A DNA stretch of 64,000 bases from Bacillus andreraoultii (GTDB lineage Bacteria > Bacillota > Bacilli > Bacillales > Caldibacillaceae): NCBI RefSeq assembly GCF_001244735.1, contig NZ_LN868937.1, positions 1,919,000 to 1,982,999 on the forward strand, read 5' to 3'. Under the pieces are notes generated by a model. The model saw only the letters and a list, made by a program, of their open reading frames with translations, did no database searches and had not been told where the DNA came from. The position numbers were made by a program, and so were the translations under genes. This document shows, piece by piece, positions 26,794-36,588 of the stretch; the first letter of the stretch is position 1, and each line of letters begins with the position of its first letter.

Positions 26794-27567
26794 TTGTTAG
26801 CAACAAAAGACATTCTCGCAACTTGGGAAAAGTTTAATGATTTTCCTATGGAAACTTTGACTAAAGTTTGGTTTTATAAAAAAGGTAGTAGCAAGAAACA
26901 ACGAGATGTCTCTCTTATGCGAGAACATAGACAACAATATGGGTTGTCAGGGAACTGCTTTGATCTTGCCATTTGGTTGCTAGATGAATTTAAAAAGGAT
27001 GGTATTAAGTCTTATCCTATTGGTCATAACCTAAAAACAGAAAATGCTCACGTGGCCGTAATAGCATTGAACGAAAAAGGTAATCGGTATTTTTGTGACT
27101 TAGGAGACCAATGGTTAAATCCTATTTTAATTGACATAGATAGCGAGGATTACACGAATGAAGAATTGAGTGGCTTCTTTCCAGGAGCAAAGGTACAAGT
27201 TCAAGCCAATAAAAATGATATAGAAATTCTTTACCATAGACCTAATGGGAAGATTTCAAAACAAATATTTAATTCAAAGCCATTTGAAATGGACTATTTT
27301 TTACAGGCTGCTGAGTATTCTCAAAATCTAATTAAACCAAGACCTTTATTAGAATGTAGAGTACCTTATAAATCTGAGATTGCTCATTGGGAGTTCTATA
27401 ACTGGGAAAGTTTTTTAAGTACAAGTGAGGGGTTGTTTAAGGAACCCAATTTAGAAAGTATGGAGGAGTGGGTAGAAAAAATCAATCTAAAAACCGGTTA
27501 TAACAAGGAAATATTGATTGATGTTTTAAAGATTTACAAAAGTATTCAAACCGGAAATCCATTTTAA
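26794..27567 (+). CDS. Cys-His-Asp acyltransferase or transglutaminase-like protein (transposon cargo)
   Basis: The protein is about 257 residues. It shows an ordered catalytic triad of the arylamine N-acetyltransferase/transglutaminase fold: Cys in GLSGNCFDLAIWLLDE, His in ENAHVAVIAL and Asp in YFCDLGDQW. The remainder forms a beta-rich domain. The upstream sequence AAGGAG near 26780 suits the TTG at 26794 better than the in-frame GTG at 26785, which overlaps it. It could be an arylamine acetyltransferase-like enzyme or a transglutaminase-like peptidase. It is the last gene before the right end of the transposon. Confidence 0.65.
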   Translation: MLATKDILATWEKFNDFPMETLTKVWFYKKGSSKKQRDVSLMREHRQQYGLSGNCFDLAIWLLDEFKKDGIKSYPIGHNLKTENAHVAVIALNEKGNRYFCDLGDQWLNPILIDIDSEDYTNEELSGFFPGAKVQVQANKNDIEILYHRPNGKISKQIFNSKPFEMDYFLQAAEYSQNLIKPRPLLECRVPYKSEIAHWEFYNWESFLSTSEGLFKEPNLESMEEWVEKINLKTGYNKEILIDVLKIYKSIQTGNPF

Positions 27568-27763
27568 TACTCTAATAAATGGATTCTTCAGTTTAGTGGG
27601 TAAGTTTAAAAGGCTATTAAGACATACACATAATTTAATGATTGTAAAGCATTATACTTAACCTAAAAGGTACCGTTAGTGAAATAAGAATCACTAAAAT
27701 GATCCGCTTTATTTCAAAATTAAATAAACAGACGGTCGGTTAGACAAGAAAACAATCAAAGTT

Positions 27764-27853
27764 TGTACACACTTTTTTGTCCTATAAAATATACAAATGG
27801 TATTGTACAAACTTTCTTGTCTTAATTGTACATAGATTTTTGTACTTGAACAA
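27764..27853 (-). repeat. right-end TnsB-type binding site array
   Basis: Three 19-bp sites lie in the same orientation, opposite to most left-end sites: R3 at 27764-27782, R2 at 27804-27822 and R1 at 27827-27845. R1 is the most diverged. The terminal TGT lies at about 27850-27852 on the minus strand. A further partial match begins at 27742 on the plus strand. Confidence 0.8.
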
Positions 27854-27887
27854 ATTATCAATTAGAGGGAATAGAGCTTCATATGAA

Positions 27888-28216
<329 letters not shown>

Positions 28217-28250
28217 GTTATTATAGACAACTTATTCTATTAGGAAATCT

Positions 28251-28302
28251 CCATCACCTATAAATGAGATAATTTTACTAAGGTGACACTTATAGTTGAT
28301 GG
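28251..28302. repeat. imperfect inverted repeat downstream of the ABC operon
   Basis: Arms at 28251-28266 and 28287-28302 are complementary at about 14 of 16 positions (CCATCA-CTATAA core). The hairpin lies just past the stop of the ABC ATPase gene. It has no U tract, so it may be an RNA 3'-end stabiliser or a weak terminator. Confidence 0.45.
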
Positions 28303-28309
28303 AATGTTC

Positions 28310-29032
28310 TCAATTTAATAACGTATATAATACCTCTTCTTTGTTTTTTAACCTTTTTCCTTCGAACTCCAATTGATTCTCTGCTTCTTGAATGGTTCCA
28401 ATAAACGAAAATTCCCCTTTTTTCAATACTCCTATTCGATCGCATAAAGAAAGAATTTCATTGCTATCATGAGTTGTATAGATGACGGTCATTCCTTGCT
28501 CAGCCATTTCCTTAATGAAGCGAGTAATTTCTATTTTTGACTGAATATCAATTCCTACCGTTGGCTCATCCATTAACAAAACTTGTGGATTATGAATCAG
28601 TGCAACCGCAATATTTAATTTTCGCTTCATTCCACCTGAAAGATGACGAACTTTCGTTTTCCATTGATCTGTAAGCTGTACTTTTTTACATAACTGATAA
28701 AGTTCAGTCTTATTTATCCGTTTTTTATTTAATCGATTCCAGAAGAGAAAGTTCTCTTCAACAGTCATTTGCTGCCAAAGTGCAATATCTTGTGGAACAA
28801 ATCCAATCATATCGCGGATCATTTTTCTGTCCCTCATAACATCATAGCCATTCATAGTTATTTTACCTTGATTAGGTAATTCATTCGTTGCTAATATGGA
28901 GAGTAAGGTTGTTTTTCCTGCTCCATTTGGACCAATTAAGCCGAATATTTCTCCTTTATGGACGGCAAAGGAAATATCTTTTAAAACTTCCTTTTTTCCA
29001 TATTTTTTACGAATTGCTTCTACATGTATCAC
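28310..29032 (-). CDS. ABC transporter ATP-binding protein
   Basis: This is the nucleotide-binding subunit of an ABC-2 type exporter. Walker A GLIGPNGAGKTTLLS, the Q-loop region, signature LSGGMKRKLNIA, Walker B VLLMDEPTVGID and the switch histidine in IYTTHD all appear in order and intact. The open frame extends up to 29149, but those residues overlap the upstream permease gene. The GTG at 29032 (VIHVEAIRKKYG) overlaps the permease stop codon as GTGA and gives a standard N terminus of about 240 residues. An ATG at 29053 is the alternative. It is the last gene of a four-gene operon. Confidence 0.9.
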   Translation of the reverse strand: MIHVEAIRKKYGKKEVLKDISFAVHKGEIFGLIGPNGAGKTTLLSILATNELPNQGKITMNGYDVMRDRKMIRDMIGFVPQDIALWQQMTVEENFLFWNRLNKKRINKTELYQLCKKVQLTDQWKTKVRHLSGGMKRKLNIAVALIHNPQVLLMDEPTVGIDIQSKIEITRFIKEMAEQGMTVIYTTHDSNEILSLCDRIGVLKKGEFSFIGTIQEAENQLEFEGKRLKNKEEVLYTLLN

Positions 29033-30168
29033 TTTATTTTTTCGAACCTCCATAGCATAACAAAATAAACAATACTGGCAATCAAGGTAAGGAACAAATA
29101 ATAAGTCGTGTTCCCTATTCCAGTAAGAATTGTTTGAGGAAATAGCCAACGAATGTCTAGAGGTAGCTCTTCATACCATTCTGTTACCGGAAAGAAACTT
29201 CCGCCAAAAATCCCTATCATAAAAACGAAGATAAAGCTAATGAAATAAAAATGATTTCCATTAGAAAATAAACTAGCTAAAAACGAAATCAAAATAATAA
29301 TTAAGTTGATGAAGTAAATCATTTGAAATAAATGTATCATTGTTAATTCAAGTTCTAGGAGTCGCTTAAACAAAATGAAGGTAATCCCCGCCTGAATACA
29401 AAATAAAAGCGATAGTAAGGCAATCCGTCTTGTTATATAAAATTGTAAACCTTTACTCGTCGTTTTTATTCGCGGTAAGATTCGCTCCTTTTCCTTTACA
29501 AGCCAATCGAGTGAAAAAATAATAAAGAACATGGAAAAAAACGACCATAAACCTATATATGGAAATATACTTACACATTGAACGGGTGGAGAAGTCTCTG
29601 TTCCATTTTCATGAGCTGTTTTCGCATTTACTGTCATTAACGGCTGAGGCTCCCATTGGCCATCGGAAAAACGATACGCTTGTTCCCATAAACGTTCAGC
29701 AGTTTGTTCATTCTGTAACCCCATCTGTTCATAGTTCATAACAACCCAATTTGCTGCGATACTATTGCTCGATAAACGAATCACTTCACTAGCAACGACT
29801 TCCTGAATAATACCGTTTACGATAGAATTCTCATTTGTCCAAACATCGACTACTGCTCCTACTTGATTTTTTAACACATTTTCTTGAAATCTATTTTTAA
29901 TAATATAAACAGAATCTACTTCATTTTTCATTAAAAGACGTTCTGCCTTATCCCTCGTTACTACGTATATTTCTATCTTTGATTTTTGTTTCAGTCTTTC
30001 GATTACTTGCTTAGAAAAAAATGAATGATCCTCATCAATGAAAGCTATCGGAATGGCAAGTCCATCTTCCGCTTCCACTAAAAATTTACCAAGAAAAAAA
30101 GTGAGAGCAATTGGTAGAAGAAAGATAAATAGGATCGTTTCTTTATTTATTAGTACATTTTTTATCAA
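29029..30168 (-). CDS. ABC-2 type transporter permease
   Basis: This 379-residue permease has the ABC-2/YhgE-like plan. There is one N-terminal membrane helix, a large extracytoplasmic region from about residue 30 to 200 (containing FIDEDHSFFSKQVIERL), and five to six C-terminal helices. It overlaps the next permease by 4 bases and the ATPase gene by a few bases, showing tight coupling. With the second permease it would form a heterodimeric channel. The exported substrate is unknown; lipid-linked molecules, peptides and antibiotics are common for this class. Confidence 0.85.
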   Translation of the reverse strand: MIKNVLINKETILFIFLLPIALTFFLGKFLVEAEDGLAIPIAFIDEDHSFFSKQVIERLKQKSKIEIYVVTRDKAERLLMKNEVDSVYIIKNRFQENVLKNQVGAVVDVWTNENSIVNGIIQEVVASEVIRLSSNSIAANWVVMNYEQMGLQNEQTAERLWEQAYRFSDGQWEPQPLMTVNAKTAHENGTETSPPVQCVSIFPYIGLWSFFSMFFIIFSLDWLVKEKERILPRIKTTSKGLQFYITRRIALLSLLFCIQAGITFILFKRLLELELTMIHLFQMIYFINLIIILISFLASLFSNGNHFYFISFIFVFMIGIFGGSFFPVTEWYEELPLDIRWLFPQTILTGIGNTTYYLFLTLIASIVYFVMLWRFEKIK

Positions 30169-31361
30169 TCTATACCACCTACTCTACTATCTTTCTTCTG
30201 GAAAAATAATAATATTATTAGCATAAGGAGTGTGCAAATGTTAAAGACGATAAGACTAAGAGCGTTTCCTTTCCCACTAATTAAAGAAAGTGCCCAATAG
30301 TTTATGGTCATTTTGCCAACTTGTTCTAACCAAATTGGGTAATAGATTACTGGAATGATATGTCCGCCCCCAATTATTCCAATGATAATGATACAAAATC
30401 CTACAGTCATGAATATTTTATTACTACTACATATTGAACTAATAAGTGAGAATAAAAGTGCGAATGATAAAACGACGAGAAATGATTGAACGGTAAGCTG
30501 GAACCAATGAATGTCAAAAATAAGTGAAAGTAAAATAACGCAAAAAGTACTTAAAATAGTGATCACAATAAATGATGTGATCAAACTTGCCATTGTATTC
30601 GCTTTGGCCGTTAATCCTCTTGTCATTAAGCGCAACTTTAATGATGTTGATATGTTGAACTTTAATAACAGATAAACAATAAAACTCCAAAGCATCATCG
30701 TTAAAACATAAAAAGAATTCGAGTAATATTCGAGTAAATGATGATTTATACTCGTTTTCTTTGTAACTTGGAATATTTCACCTCGGCCTAATATATGAAG
30801 TGCAAATGTTGCAAGGCTTTTATTATATTCTTCGTTAATCCTCTCTTCGTCTACATTGGCTTTTTCTAAAAAGTGATAAATCGTATTTATACCACTCTGT
30901 GCAGCTGACGTAAACTTTGTTGCACTTTCCAATAATTGGACAGTTAAAAGTGACTGAATTGGCTTCTTTACATTACTGATTACAGTTACAGGCGTATTTA
31001 TGCCAATACTCACATCATGGCTAAATCCATTAGGAATGAAGATTATTGCCGTGATTTTATTTTTCTCCATCATTTGATTTGCACTTTTCTCATTTAACTC
31101 GGTAAATGTAATGACTTTAGCTATTTGTTCATTTTCCTTTAAATGCTGAATGATAAACTCAGTAGCCTTTGTTCGGTCATTGTCAACAATTGCAACTTGA
31201 AACGGCTCGACAAGTCCATCTTTTGATATTAGTTGAATACATATGAACCCTATGCCGGATAGAACCAGCATAGGGGCAATAAAAAGAATAATGCCTAGTC
31301 TCCAAAGCTTTATGAACATTTTTAGCTGAAAGAAACTATAAAATAGAGTCTTTTTCATCAT
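30165..31361 (-). CDS. ABC-2 type transporter permease (second subunit)
   Basis: This 398-residue permease has the same layout as its neighbour: a first membrane helix (LGIILFIAPMLVLSGIGFI), an extracytoplasmic section with the AIVDNDRTKATEFIIQHL segment, and a C-terminal bundle of about six helices. The ATG at 31361 or 31358 lies 5 bases after the stop of the zinc-ribbon gene. Its 3' end overlaps the second permease gene by 4 bases. The two permeases share the domain order but are clearly diverged, suggesting an old duplication. Confidence 0.85.
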   Translation of the reverse strand: MMKKTLFYSFFQLKMFIKLWRLGIILFIAPMLVLSGIGFICIQLISKDGLVEPFQVAIVDNDRTKATEFIIQHLKENEQIAKVITFTELNEKSANQMMEKNKITAIIFIPNGFSHDVSIGINTPVTVISNVKKPIQSLLTVQLLESATKFTSAAQSGINTIYHFLEKANVDEERINEEYNKSLATFALHILGRGEIFQVTKKTSINHHLLEYYSNSFYVLTMMLWSFIVYLLLKFNISTSLKLRLMTRGLTAKANTMASLITSFIVITILSTFCVILLSLIFDIHWFQLTVQSFLVVLSFALLFSLISSICSSNKIFMTVGFCIIIIGIIGGGHIIPVIYYPIWLEQVGKMTINYWALSLISGKGNALSLIVFNICTLLMLIILLFFQKKDSRVGGID

Positions 31362-31366
31362 TCACC

Positions 31367-33160
31367 TTAAAAGCCAAAAAATTCAGATTGGAAATTATAC
31401 ATAAATTCTTCCACATTAGACTGAATCTCAAGCATTAAGTCATAAAATTCTTCTTCGCTTAACTCTGCCACATTTATTCCATCAGCCAAAGAAGGAATTT
31501 TTACATCTTTCTTTTCCTTTATTTTTGTTTCTGACTCAATATTTAATAATAATGAAAATGGAGCTTCATCAAATTCAGTAAAATCAAGGGAAATATCGTA
31601 ATTATTTTTTCCAACCTTTTCTTTCAAGTTATAATCCCAATTTTCATTGACTGATCCAGATAAATGAACATCCTCATCTCCAAATGCACTTCCGCCTACA
31701 TTCAATACAAAATGATGATCAGCTTTTTGCTCGTTTGGTTTTTTTCCTTTATAAGTTGAATTAACGGATAACTTTCCATCAAATATTACATCACTGTATT
31801 CCTCTACATATAGAGACAAGGCGGAATCTTCAACCCTCTTCTCTTTACCAGAATTCATATCATTCGTATAAGTAACGAGAATTTTCCCTTCCTTCTCATC
31901 AGTTGGTGTGATAGAGAATGTCGTTTCTTGAAATCTTTTATTATTATCTATTGGTATATCTTTCGTGGATAAAACTGAATTCAAGTCAAATTCTTTACCA
32001 TCGAGTCCGAATGCTATATTACGATCGATTATTTGATCATTTTTATCAACAAATATTGTATAGGTTAACCCGTCTTTGATTTTTACTTTCTCAACTTCTT
32101 TCTGAGCATCCTTTAATGATTTTTTTAGTTCCGACTTAACATATTTGGCATCGGTTAAGTCTCCGTTTATTGTCGGATCAAATTCAGTTCCACTTTGTTT
32201 AGCAAGTTTAGCAACTCGTTTCGCGATAATTTCGTGTAATTGATCATCTTTTGCCATAGTACCGATAAAACTCTTCAATACATTCTGTGTCTCGGTAGGC
32301 GATAAAGCCATTGTAACTTTTGTTAACTTCAGTTTCGTATCGTTATGTTTATAGCTTTCACCTTTTTCGACACTGAAATAATCATCTTTCAATGCTTCTA
32401 AGAAAAATTCTCGATAATGATTTACAAGATGGTTCTTTTCTTTTTCTGAAAGTTCAAAGTCACTCCATTTATATTGTGGAACTTCAATGGTATCCGGTCC
32501 ACTATAAGTAGGATCAAACGTTCTCATGAAATCTCCGAATTGGTTCGTATTTAAATATAGAAAATCTTTATGCAAAAGTGGGATCTTCATTCCAAATTGT
32601 TTATCTGTTTGCAACATTTCCATATCAACAATTGTTGAATCGCCCATCCGAAACGCCATCGTTTGATAATTTGTTTTTTCTTCTGGAATAATAGAACTTG
32701 CATATACAATTGATAATTGGTCAATGATTGCTTGTAGTAACATCATATCAGAATTTAAGCTTCCACTGTCAAACTTCACATTCCCCTTCACTGTTACCGC
32801 AGATGTAGACGTTTGTTCAGTTGCCGCTTTCTGAAAATCTAATATGTCCCCATACTGCTTCTCTAACGCTTCTAACTTATTTTTAAAAGTTGTTACTTCT
32901 GCTTTGAAAAATAATTTCTTCGGATTGTTGTTGAACATAAAAGCCGCTGTGACAATTCCTCCTATAAGAAGAAATACAATTGTCGATATAAGAATCCATT
33001 TTGTTTTTCCACTTAACCCCGGTTTTGGATTCGTTAAATTTGACTCTGAAAATTGTTGGGAAGCAGCACTTTCTTGAATAGTTCGAATATTAGATCCGCA
33101 TGATGAACAAATTTGAACGTCTTCTCGTACCTCACTTCCACAACTTTCACATAACTTCAT
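31367..33160 (-). CDS. zinc-ribbon membrane-anchored protein heading the ABC-2 operon
   Basis: This 597-residue protein begins with a zinc ribbon made of two CxxC pairs (CESCGSEV and CSSCGSN, residues 4-24). A linker and one membrane helix follow at about residues 53-73, then a roughly 500-residue extracytoplasmic region of repeated beta and helical character with many Lys, Asp and Glu. This plan resembles DUF6583/TcaA-like Bacillus proteins. AGGAGGGCAAATGA precedes the ATG. It is the first gene of the operon with two permeases and the ATPase, so it may be a sensor or extracytoplasmic accessory factor of that exporter. That role is inferred from operon position. Confidence 0.7.
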   Translation of the reverse strand: MKLCESCGSEVREDVQICSSCGSNIRTIQESAASQQFSESNLTNPKPGLSGKTKWILISTIVFLLIGGIVTAAFMFNNNPKKLFFKAEVTTFKNKLEALEKQYGDILDFQKAATEQTSTSAVTVKGNVKFDSGSLNSDMMLLQAIIDQLSIVYASSIIPEEKTNYQTMAFRMGDSTIVDMEMLQTDKQFGMKIPLLHKDFLYLNTNQFGDFMRTFDPTYSGPDTIEVPQYKWSDFELSEKEKNHLVNHYREFFLEALKDDYFSVEKGESYKHNDTKLKLTKVTMALSPTETQNVLKSFIGTMAKDDQLHEIIAKRVAKLAKQSGTEFDPTINGDLTDAKYVKSELKKSLKDAQKEVEKVKIKDGLTYTIFVDKNDQIIDRNIAFGLDGKEFDLNSVLSTKDIPIDNNKRFQETTFSITPTDEKEGKILVTYTNDMNSGKEKRVEDSALSLYVEEYSDVIFDGKLSVNSTYKGKKPNEQKADHHFVLNVGGSAFGDEDVHLSGSVNENWDYNLKEKVGKNNYDISLDFTEFDEAPFSLLLNIESETKIKEKKDVKIPSLADGINVAELSEEEFYDLMLEIQSNVEEFMYNFQSEFFGF

Positions 33161-33344
33161 TCATTTGCCCTCCTAGATTATTCATTCTCGAAAAATGGAA
33201 TTGGTAAACTTATCCGTCCCTCTTTAAAAGATATGTAATAATTTTATAAAATATGGGCCACTTTTCGAATATTTCCATCATATTATATTTAATTCATAAA
33301 TACATGAGGTATAGGTCTTAACATAAATCTAGGTAATTACTCCT

Positions 33345-33382
33345 AATAAAAAAGAAAACAAGCATTTTCTTTTATGCTTGTT
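33345..33382 (-). terminator. rho-independent terminator for the CarD-like gene
   Basis: On the minus strand AACAAGCAT pairs with ATGCTTGTT and is followed by TTTTCTTTTTT. It lies about 108 bases beyond the stop at 33490. The rest of 33161-33489 contains the upstream region of the zinc-ribbon operon and no visible gene. Confidence 0.7.
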
Positions 33383-33489
33383 AATAGAAAAAATATATTT
33401 TGTTATTTATACAAAAACTATTTTAATCATCGATATGATTGGAATTCTTAAGGATGAATAATAGGACAGATCGTTTCTACCATTTCGTT

Positions 33490-33957
33490 TTAACTGATGA
33501 GCAAATGTTCCGCTTCATTTTCATTAATATCTTGTATCATACAAATTTCACTAACTAAAAACTTCTGTACCCTACTTAGGAGTGCTTTTTCATTTGTGTT
33601 TAACATTTTTTCTTTACTTCTTGCCATTAAATACTTGTAAATAATTGCTGTGTCTTCTATGTCTCCACTTTTAATTTTTTCCATAATTAGTTTAAACTTA
33701 TCTTTCCATGGTGTTTCGTTATCAAGTTCATAATCTTTAATACTCAATAATAATTCCTTTAATATCATTGGGTCTGTTAATGGTCGTACACCTAATTTAC
33801 GAGCATTAGCAACTGGGATCATGACATCCATATTGCTGCAAGGTATTTTGATTAGGTAATATGGCTGTACTTTTCCTAAAACCTCTTTATTTTCAATACC
33901 TTGAATCTCACCAGCACCATGCAAAGGATAAAATACTTTTTCTCCAACTTGAAACAA
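33490..33957 (-). CDS. CarD family transcriptional regulator (YdeB-like)
   Basis: CarD-family proteins bind the RNA polymerase beta subunit and stabilise open promoter complexes. The N-terminal Tudor-like RNA-polymerase interaction domain is at residues 1-60 (FQVGEKVFYPLHGAGEIQGIE, then YYLIKIP and MDVMIPV). A helical C-terminal domain completes 155 residues, matching B. subtilis YdeB in size. AGGAGGGATTG precedes the ATG on the minus strand. It is monocistronic. Whether it acts globally or at stress promoters cannot be seen here. Confidence 0.88.
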   Translation of the reverse strand: MFQVGEKVFYPLHGAGEIQGIENKEVLGKVQPYYLIKIPCSNMDVMIPVANARKLGVRPLTDPMILKELLLSIKDYELDNETPWKDKFKLIMEKIKSGDIEDTAIIYKYLMARSKEKMLNTNEKALLSRVQKFLVSEICMIQDINENEAEHLLIS

Positions 33958-34074
33958 AACAATCCCTCCTAAATGAACTCTATATTAACCGTACCATAAT
34001 TTTATTTTTTTGTCAAAATATTAAATATAACACGACTAAATTATTTTTGTCAATCAAAAAGCGGTGAATAAATA

Positions 34075-34116
34075 AATAAAAAGCTGTCTAAAAATGTTGT
34101 AATAATTAGACAGCTT
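34075..34116 (-). terminator. rho-independent terminator after parC
   Basis: On the minus strand AAGCTGTCTAA pairs with TTAGACAGCTT around a 14-base loop and is followed by TTTTTATTTATT. It begins 22 bases after the parC stop. Confidence 0.85.
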
Positions 34117-34137
34117 CAAAATCATTATTTAATCCAC

Positions 34138-36588
34138 TCATTCTAACTCAGTACTGCTTACTTTCGTTGGCTCTTTCTGTACTTTTGTTAAACGAATAAT
34201 TTCTCCACTTTCCGATTCGTCCATAAAGAAAGAACCATTTGAATAACGGTCATTTAACCGTAATTGTTTTACATCAATCGTTTCAGTTAGATTATGTTCT
34301 GAAATAATTGCAACTGTATCTTCTTCATTAACAACTATAGAACCAATGATTCGATGAGGATTCGCTTTTAATTCCCGTAGCATAAGTAATCCGCGTTTCG
34401 CCCTTGTTAAAACTTCAAATTCATCAATTGACATTCGCTTCACTGCCCCGCGTTGAGTTGCGACGACGATTGATTGTTGTGCGTGGTTGTCAATAATCGA
34501 TCCGCCAGTTACATAATCATTGTCCTTTAAATTAATTCCTTTCACGCCTGTAGCTCGTACACCAATTGGATTCACTTCTTCTTCAGTAAATCGTAACCCA
34601 TAACCTAAATAAGTTGATAAGAATATCTCTTTCGTCCCATCAGTTAAATGGACCGATAGAAGTTCATCATCTTTTAAATTAATAGCGATTAATGGCTTGG
34701 AATATCGTTGGGCTTTGTAAAGAGAAAGCTCAGTTTTTTTGATCATCCCATTTTTTGTAACAAATAATAAATAATTTGTTGCTTGGAAGTCTTTAACCGG
34801 GATTGCCCCAATTATTTGTTCATCCCGGTCAATTGGAATTAATGTTGATATATGTTGTCCAGCATCTTTCCAACGTATATCTGGAAGTGAATGGACAGGA
34901 AAATACAAGTAGTTCCCTTTATTTGTAAAAACTAATAAAACATCCATCGTGTTAATTTCGTACGTGAAAAGAATTTGATCAGTATCTTTCATACCAAAAT
35001 CTTCACCATTTGATGCACTGTATGAACGTATACTTGTTCTTTTTATATATCCTTCTTTTGTAACTGTGACAATTACATCTTCACTACTAATTAAAACTTC
35101 AAGACCTATTTTTAGTTCTTCAATTTTTTCTTCAATTTGTGATTTCCGAGCGTCTGCGTACTTTTTCTTTATTTCTTTCAATTCAGTAATTATCACTTGT
35201 TGTAGCTTTACTTCACTAGCTAAAATTTCGGTTAATTCATCTATTCTTTTGGCAAGTTCGTCCGCTTCTGCTTGTAATTGGGTAATGTCTGTATTTGTTA
35301 ATCGATATAATTGTAACGAAACAATTGCTTCAGATTGTGGTTCAGTAAATTGGTACTTATCCATCAAATTATTCTTTGCATCCCGTTTGTCTTTTGATGC
35401 TCGTATTGTGGCAATGACCTCATCAAGAATCGATAAAGCTCGCATCAACCCTTCAACAATATGTTGACGCTCTTTTGCTTTATTTAAATCGAACTCTGAC
35501 CGTTTTGTTACAACGTCTTTTTGATGCCCAATATACGCATCTAATAAAGCTGGTAAACTCATTAATTTTGGTCTGCGATTATAGATAGCAACCATATTAA
35601 AATTATACGTTATTTGTAAGTCTGTATTCTTAAATAAATAATTAAGTATCCCGTTACTATCTGCTTCTTTTTTCAACTCAATGACGATACGAAGTCCTGT
35701 TCTGTCGGTTTCATCACGGACCTCTGAAATTCCTTCAATCTTACGGTCAAGACGAAATTCATCAATTTTTTTCACTAAATTCGCCTTATTTACATCATAT
35801 GGGATTTCTGAGACAACAATTTGTTCACGGCCGCCACGGATTGATTCAATTTCTGCTTTTCCACGAACAATAATTTTCCCTTTCCCTGTTTCATAGGCCT
35901 TTTTGATTCCGTCAATTCCTTGGATAATTCCTCCTGTAGGAAAATCCGGACCTTTAATTACTTTCATTAAATCGTCTACTGTACAGTCTGGGTTTTGCAT
36001 TCGTAAAATTGCCCCATCAATCACTTCACCTAAATTATGTGGCGGAATATCTGTTGCATAACCAGCTGAAATCCCTGTTGAACCGTTAGTAAGTAAATTA
36101 GGAAAACGCGCGGGTAAAACAACCGGTTCGTCTTCTGTATCATCAAAGTTTGGAATAAAATCAACTGTTTTCTTCTCGATATCTCGTAATAATTCAGCAC
36201 TTATACTTGATAATCTTGCTTCGGTATACCGCATCGCAGCAGGGGGATCTCCGTCAAGACTCCCGTTATTTCCGTGCATTTCAATTAAAACATTCCTCAT
36301 TTTCCAGTCTTGACTCATCCGAACCATCGCTTCATATACAGATGAATCACCATGAGGGTGGTAATTACCGATAACATTCCCTACCGTTTTGGCTGATTTC
36401 CGAAACGGTTTATCTGCCGTATTTCCTTCTACATGCATCGCATAAAGAATTCTTCGTTGAACAGGTTTTAATCCATCTCTTGCATCCGGTAAAGCCCGAT
36501 CTTGAATAATATATTTACTGTAACGGCCGAATCGATCGCCAATGACTTCTTCTAATGGTAAATCAAGTAGTTGTTCTGAGTGCGCCAT
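34138..36588 (-). CDS. parC: DNA topoisomerase IV subunit A
   Basis: ParC is the DNA-cleaving subunit of topoisomerase IV, which decatenates daughter chromosomes. The 816-residue protein has the winged-helix domain with the catalytic tyrosine in [11 protein letters not shown] near residue 120, the tower and coiled-coil regions, and a C-terminal beta-propeller from about residue 490. The quinolone-resistance region is wild type: [15 protein letters not shown] keeps Ser82 and Glu86, the equivalents of Staphylococcus aureus GrlA Ser80 and Glu84. Its ATG overlaps the parE stop codon by one base (TAATG). Confidence 0.97.
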   Translation of the reverse strand: MAHSEQLLDLPLEEVIGDRFGRYSKYIIQDRALPDARDGLKPVQRRILYAMHVEGNTADKPFRKSAKTVGNVIGNYHPHGDSSVYEAMVRMSQDWKMRNVLIEMHGNNGSLDGDPPAAMRYTEARLSSISAELLRDIEKKTVDFIPNFDDTEDEPVVLPARFPNLLTNGSTGISAGYATDIPPHNLGEVIDGAILRMQNPDCTVDDLMKVIKGPDFPTGGIIQGIDGIKKAYETGKGKIIVRGKAEIESIRGGREQIVVSEIPYDVNKANLVKKIDEFRLDRKIEGISEVRDETDRTGLRIVIELKKEADSNGILNYLFKNTDLQITYNFNMVAIYNRRPKLMSLPALLDAYIGHQKDVVTKRSEFDLNKAKERQHIVEGLMRALSILDEVIATIRASKDKRDAKNNLMDKYQFTEPQSEAIVSLQLYRLTNTDITQLQAEADELAKRIDELTEILASEVKLQQVIITELKEIKKKYADARKSQIEEKIEELKIGLEVLISSEDVIVTVTKEGYIKRTSIRSYSASNGEDFGMKDTDQILFTYEINTMDVLLVFTNKGNYLYFPVHSLPDIRWKDAGQHISTLIPIDRDEQIIGAIPVKDFQATNYLLFVTKNGMIKKTELSLYKAQRYSKPLIAINLKDDELLSVHLTDGTKEIFLSTYLGYGLRFTEEEVNPIGVRATGVKGINLKDNDYVTGGSIIDNHAQQSIVVATQRGAVKRMSIDEFEVLTRAKRGLLMLRELKANPHRIIGSIVVNEEDTVAIISEHNLTETIDVKQLRLNDRYSNGSFFMDESESGEIIRLTKVQKEPTKVSSTELE

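Larger units (their letters stand above)
20082..27853 (+). mobile_element. Tn7-like transposon with TnsA, TnsB, TnsC and TnsD/TniQ
   Basis: The element carries four co-oriented core genes in Tn7 order plus three cargo genes. The left end begins TGTAAAAGGACAAAAAAG at 20082, the same form as Tn7 ends (TGT, a short gap, GGACAA). The right end, read inward, begins TGTTCAAGTACAAAAATC and aligns with the left end at about 19 of 26 positions. Both ends contain several copies of a 19-bp site of the type GACAAAAAAGTTTGTACA. ATTAT at 20077-20081 and at 27854-27858 is a candidate 5-bp target duplication, which places the right boundary at 27853 although the terminal TGT aligns to 27852. No CRISPR array, Cas gene or tnsE is present. 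Confidence 0.85.

Noticed and set aside
20082-27853. CRISPR-associated transposon
   Set aside because: No repeat-spacer array and no cas gene were found; the TniQ protein is TnsD-sized.
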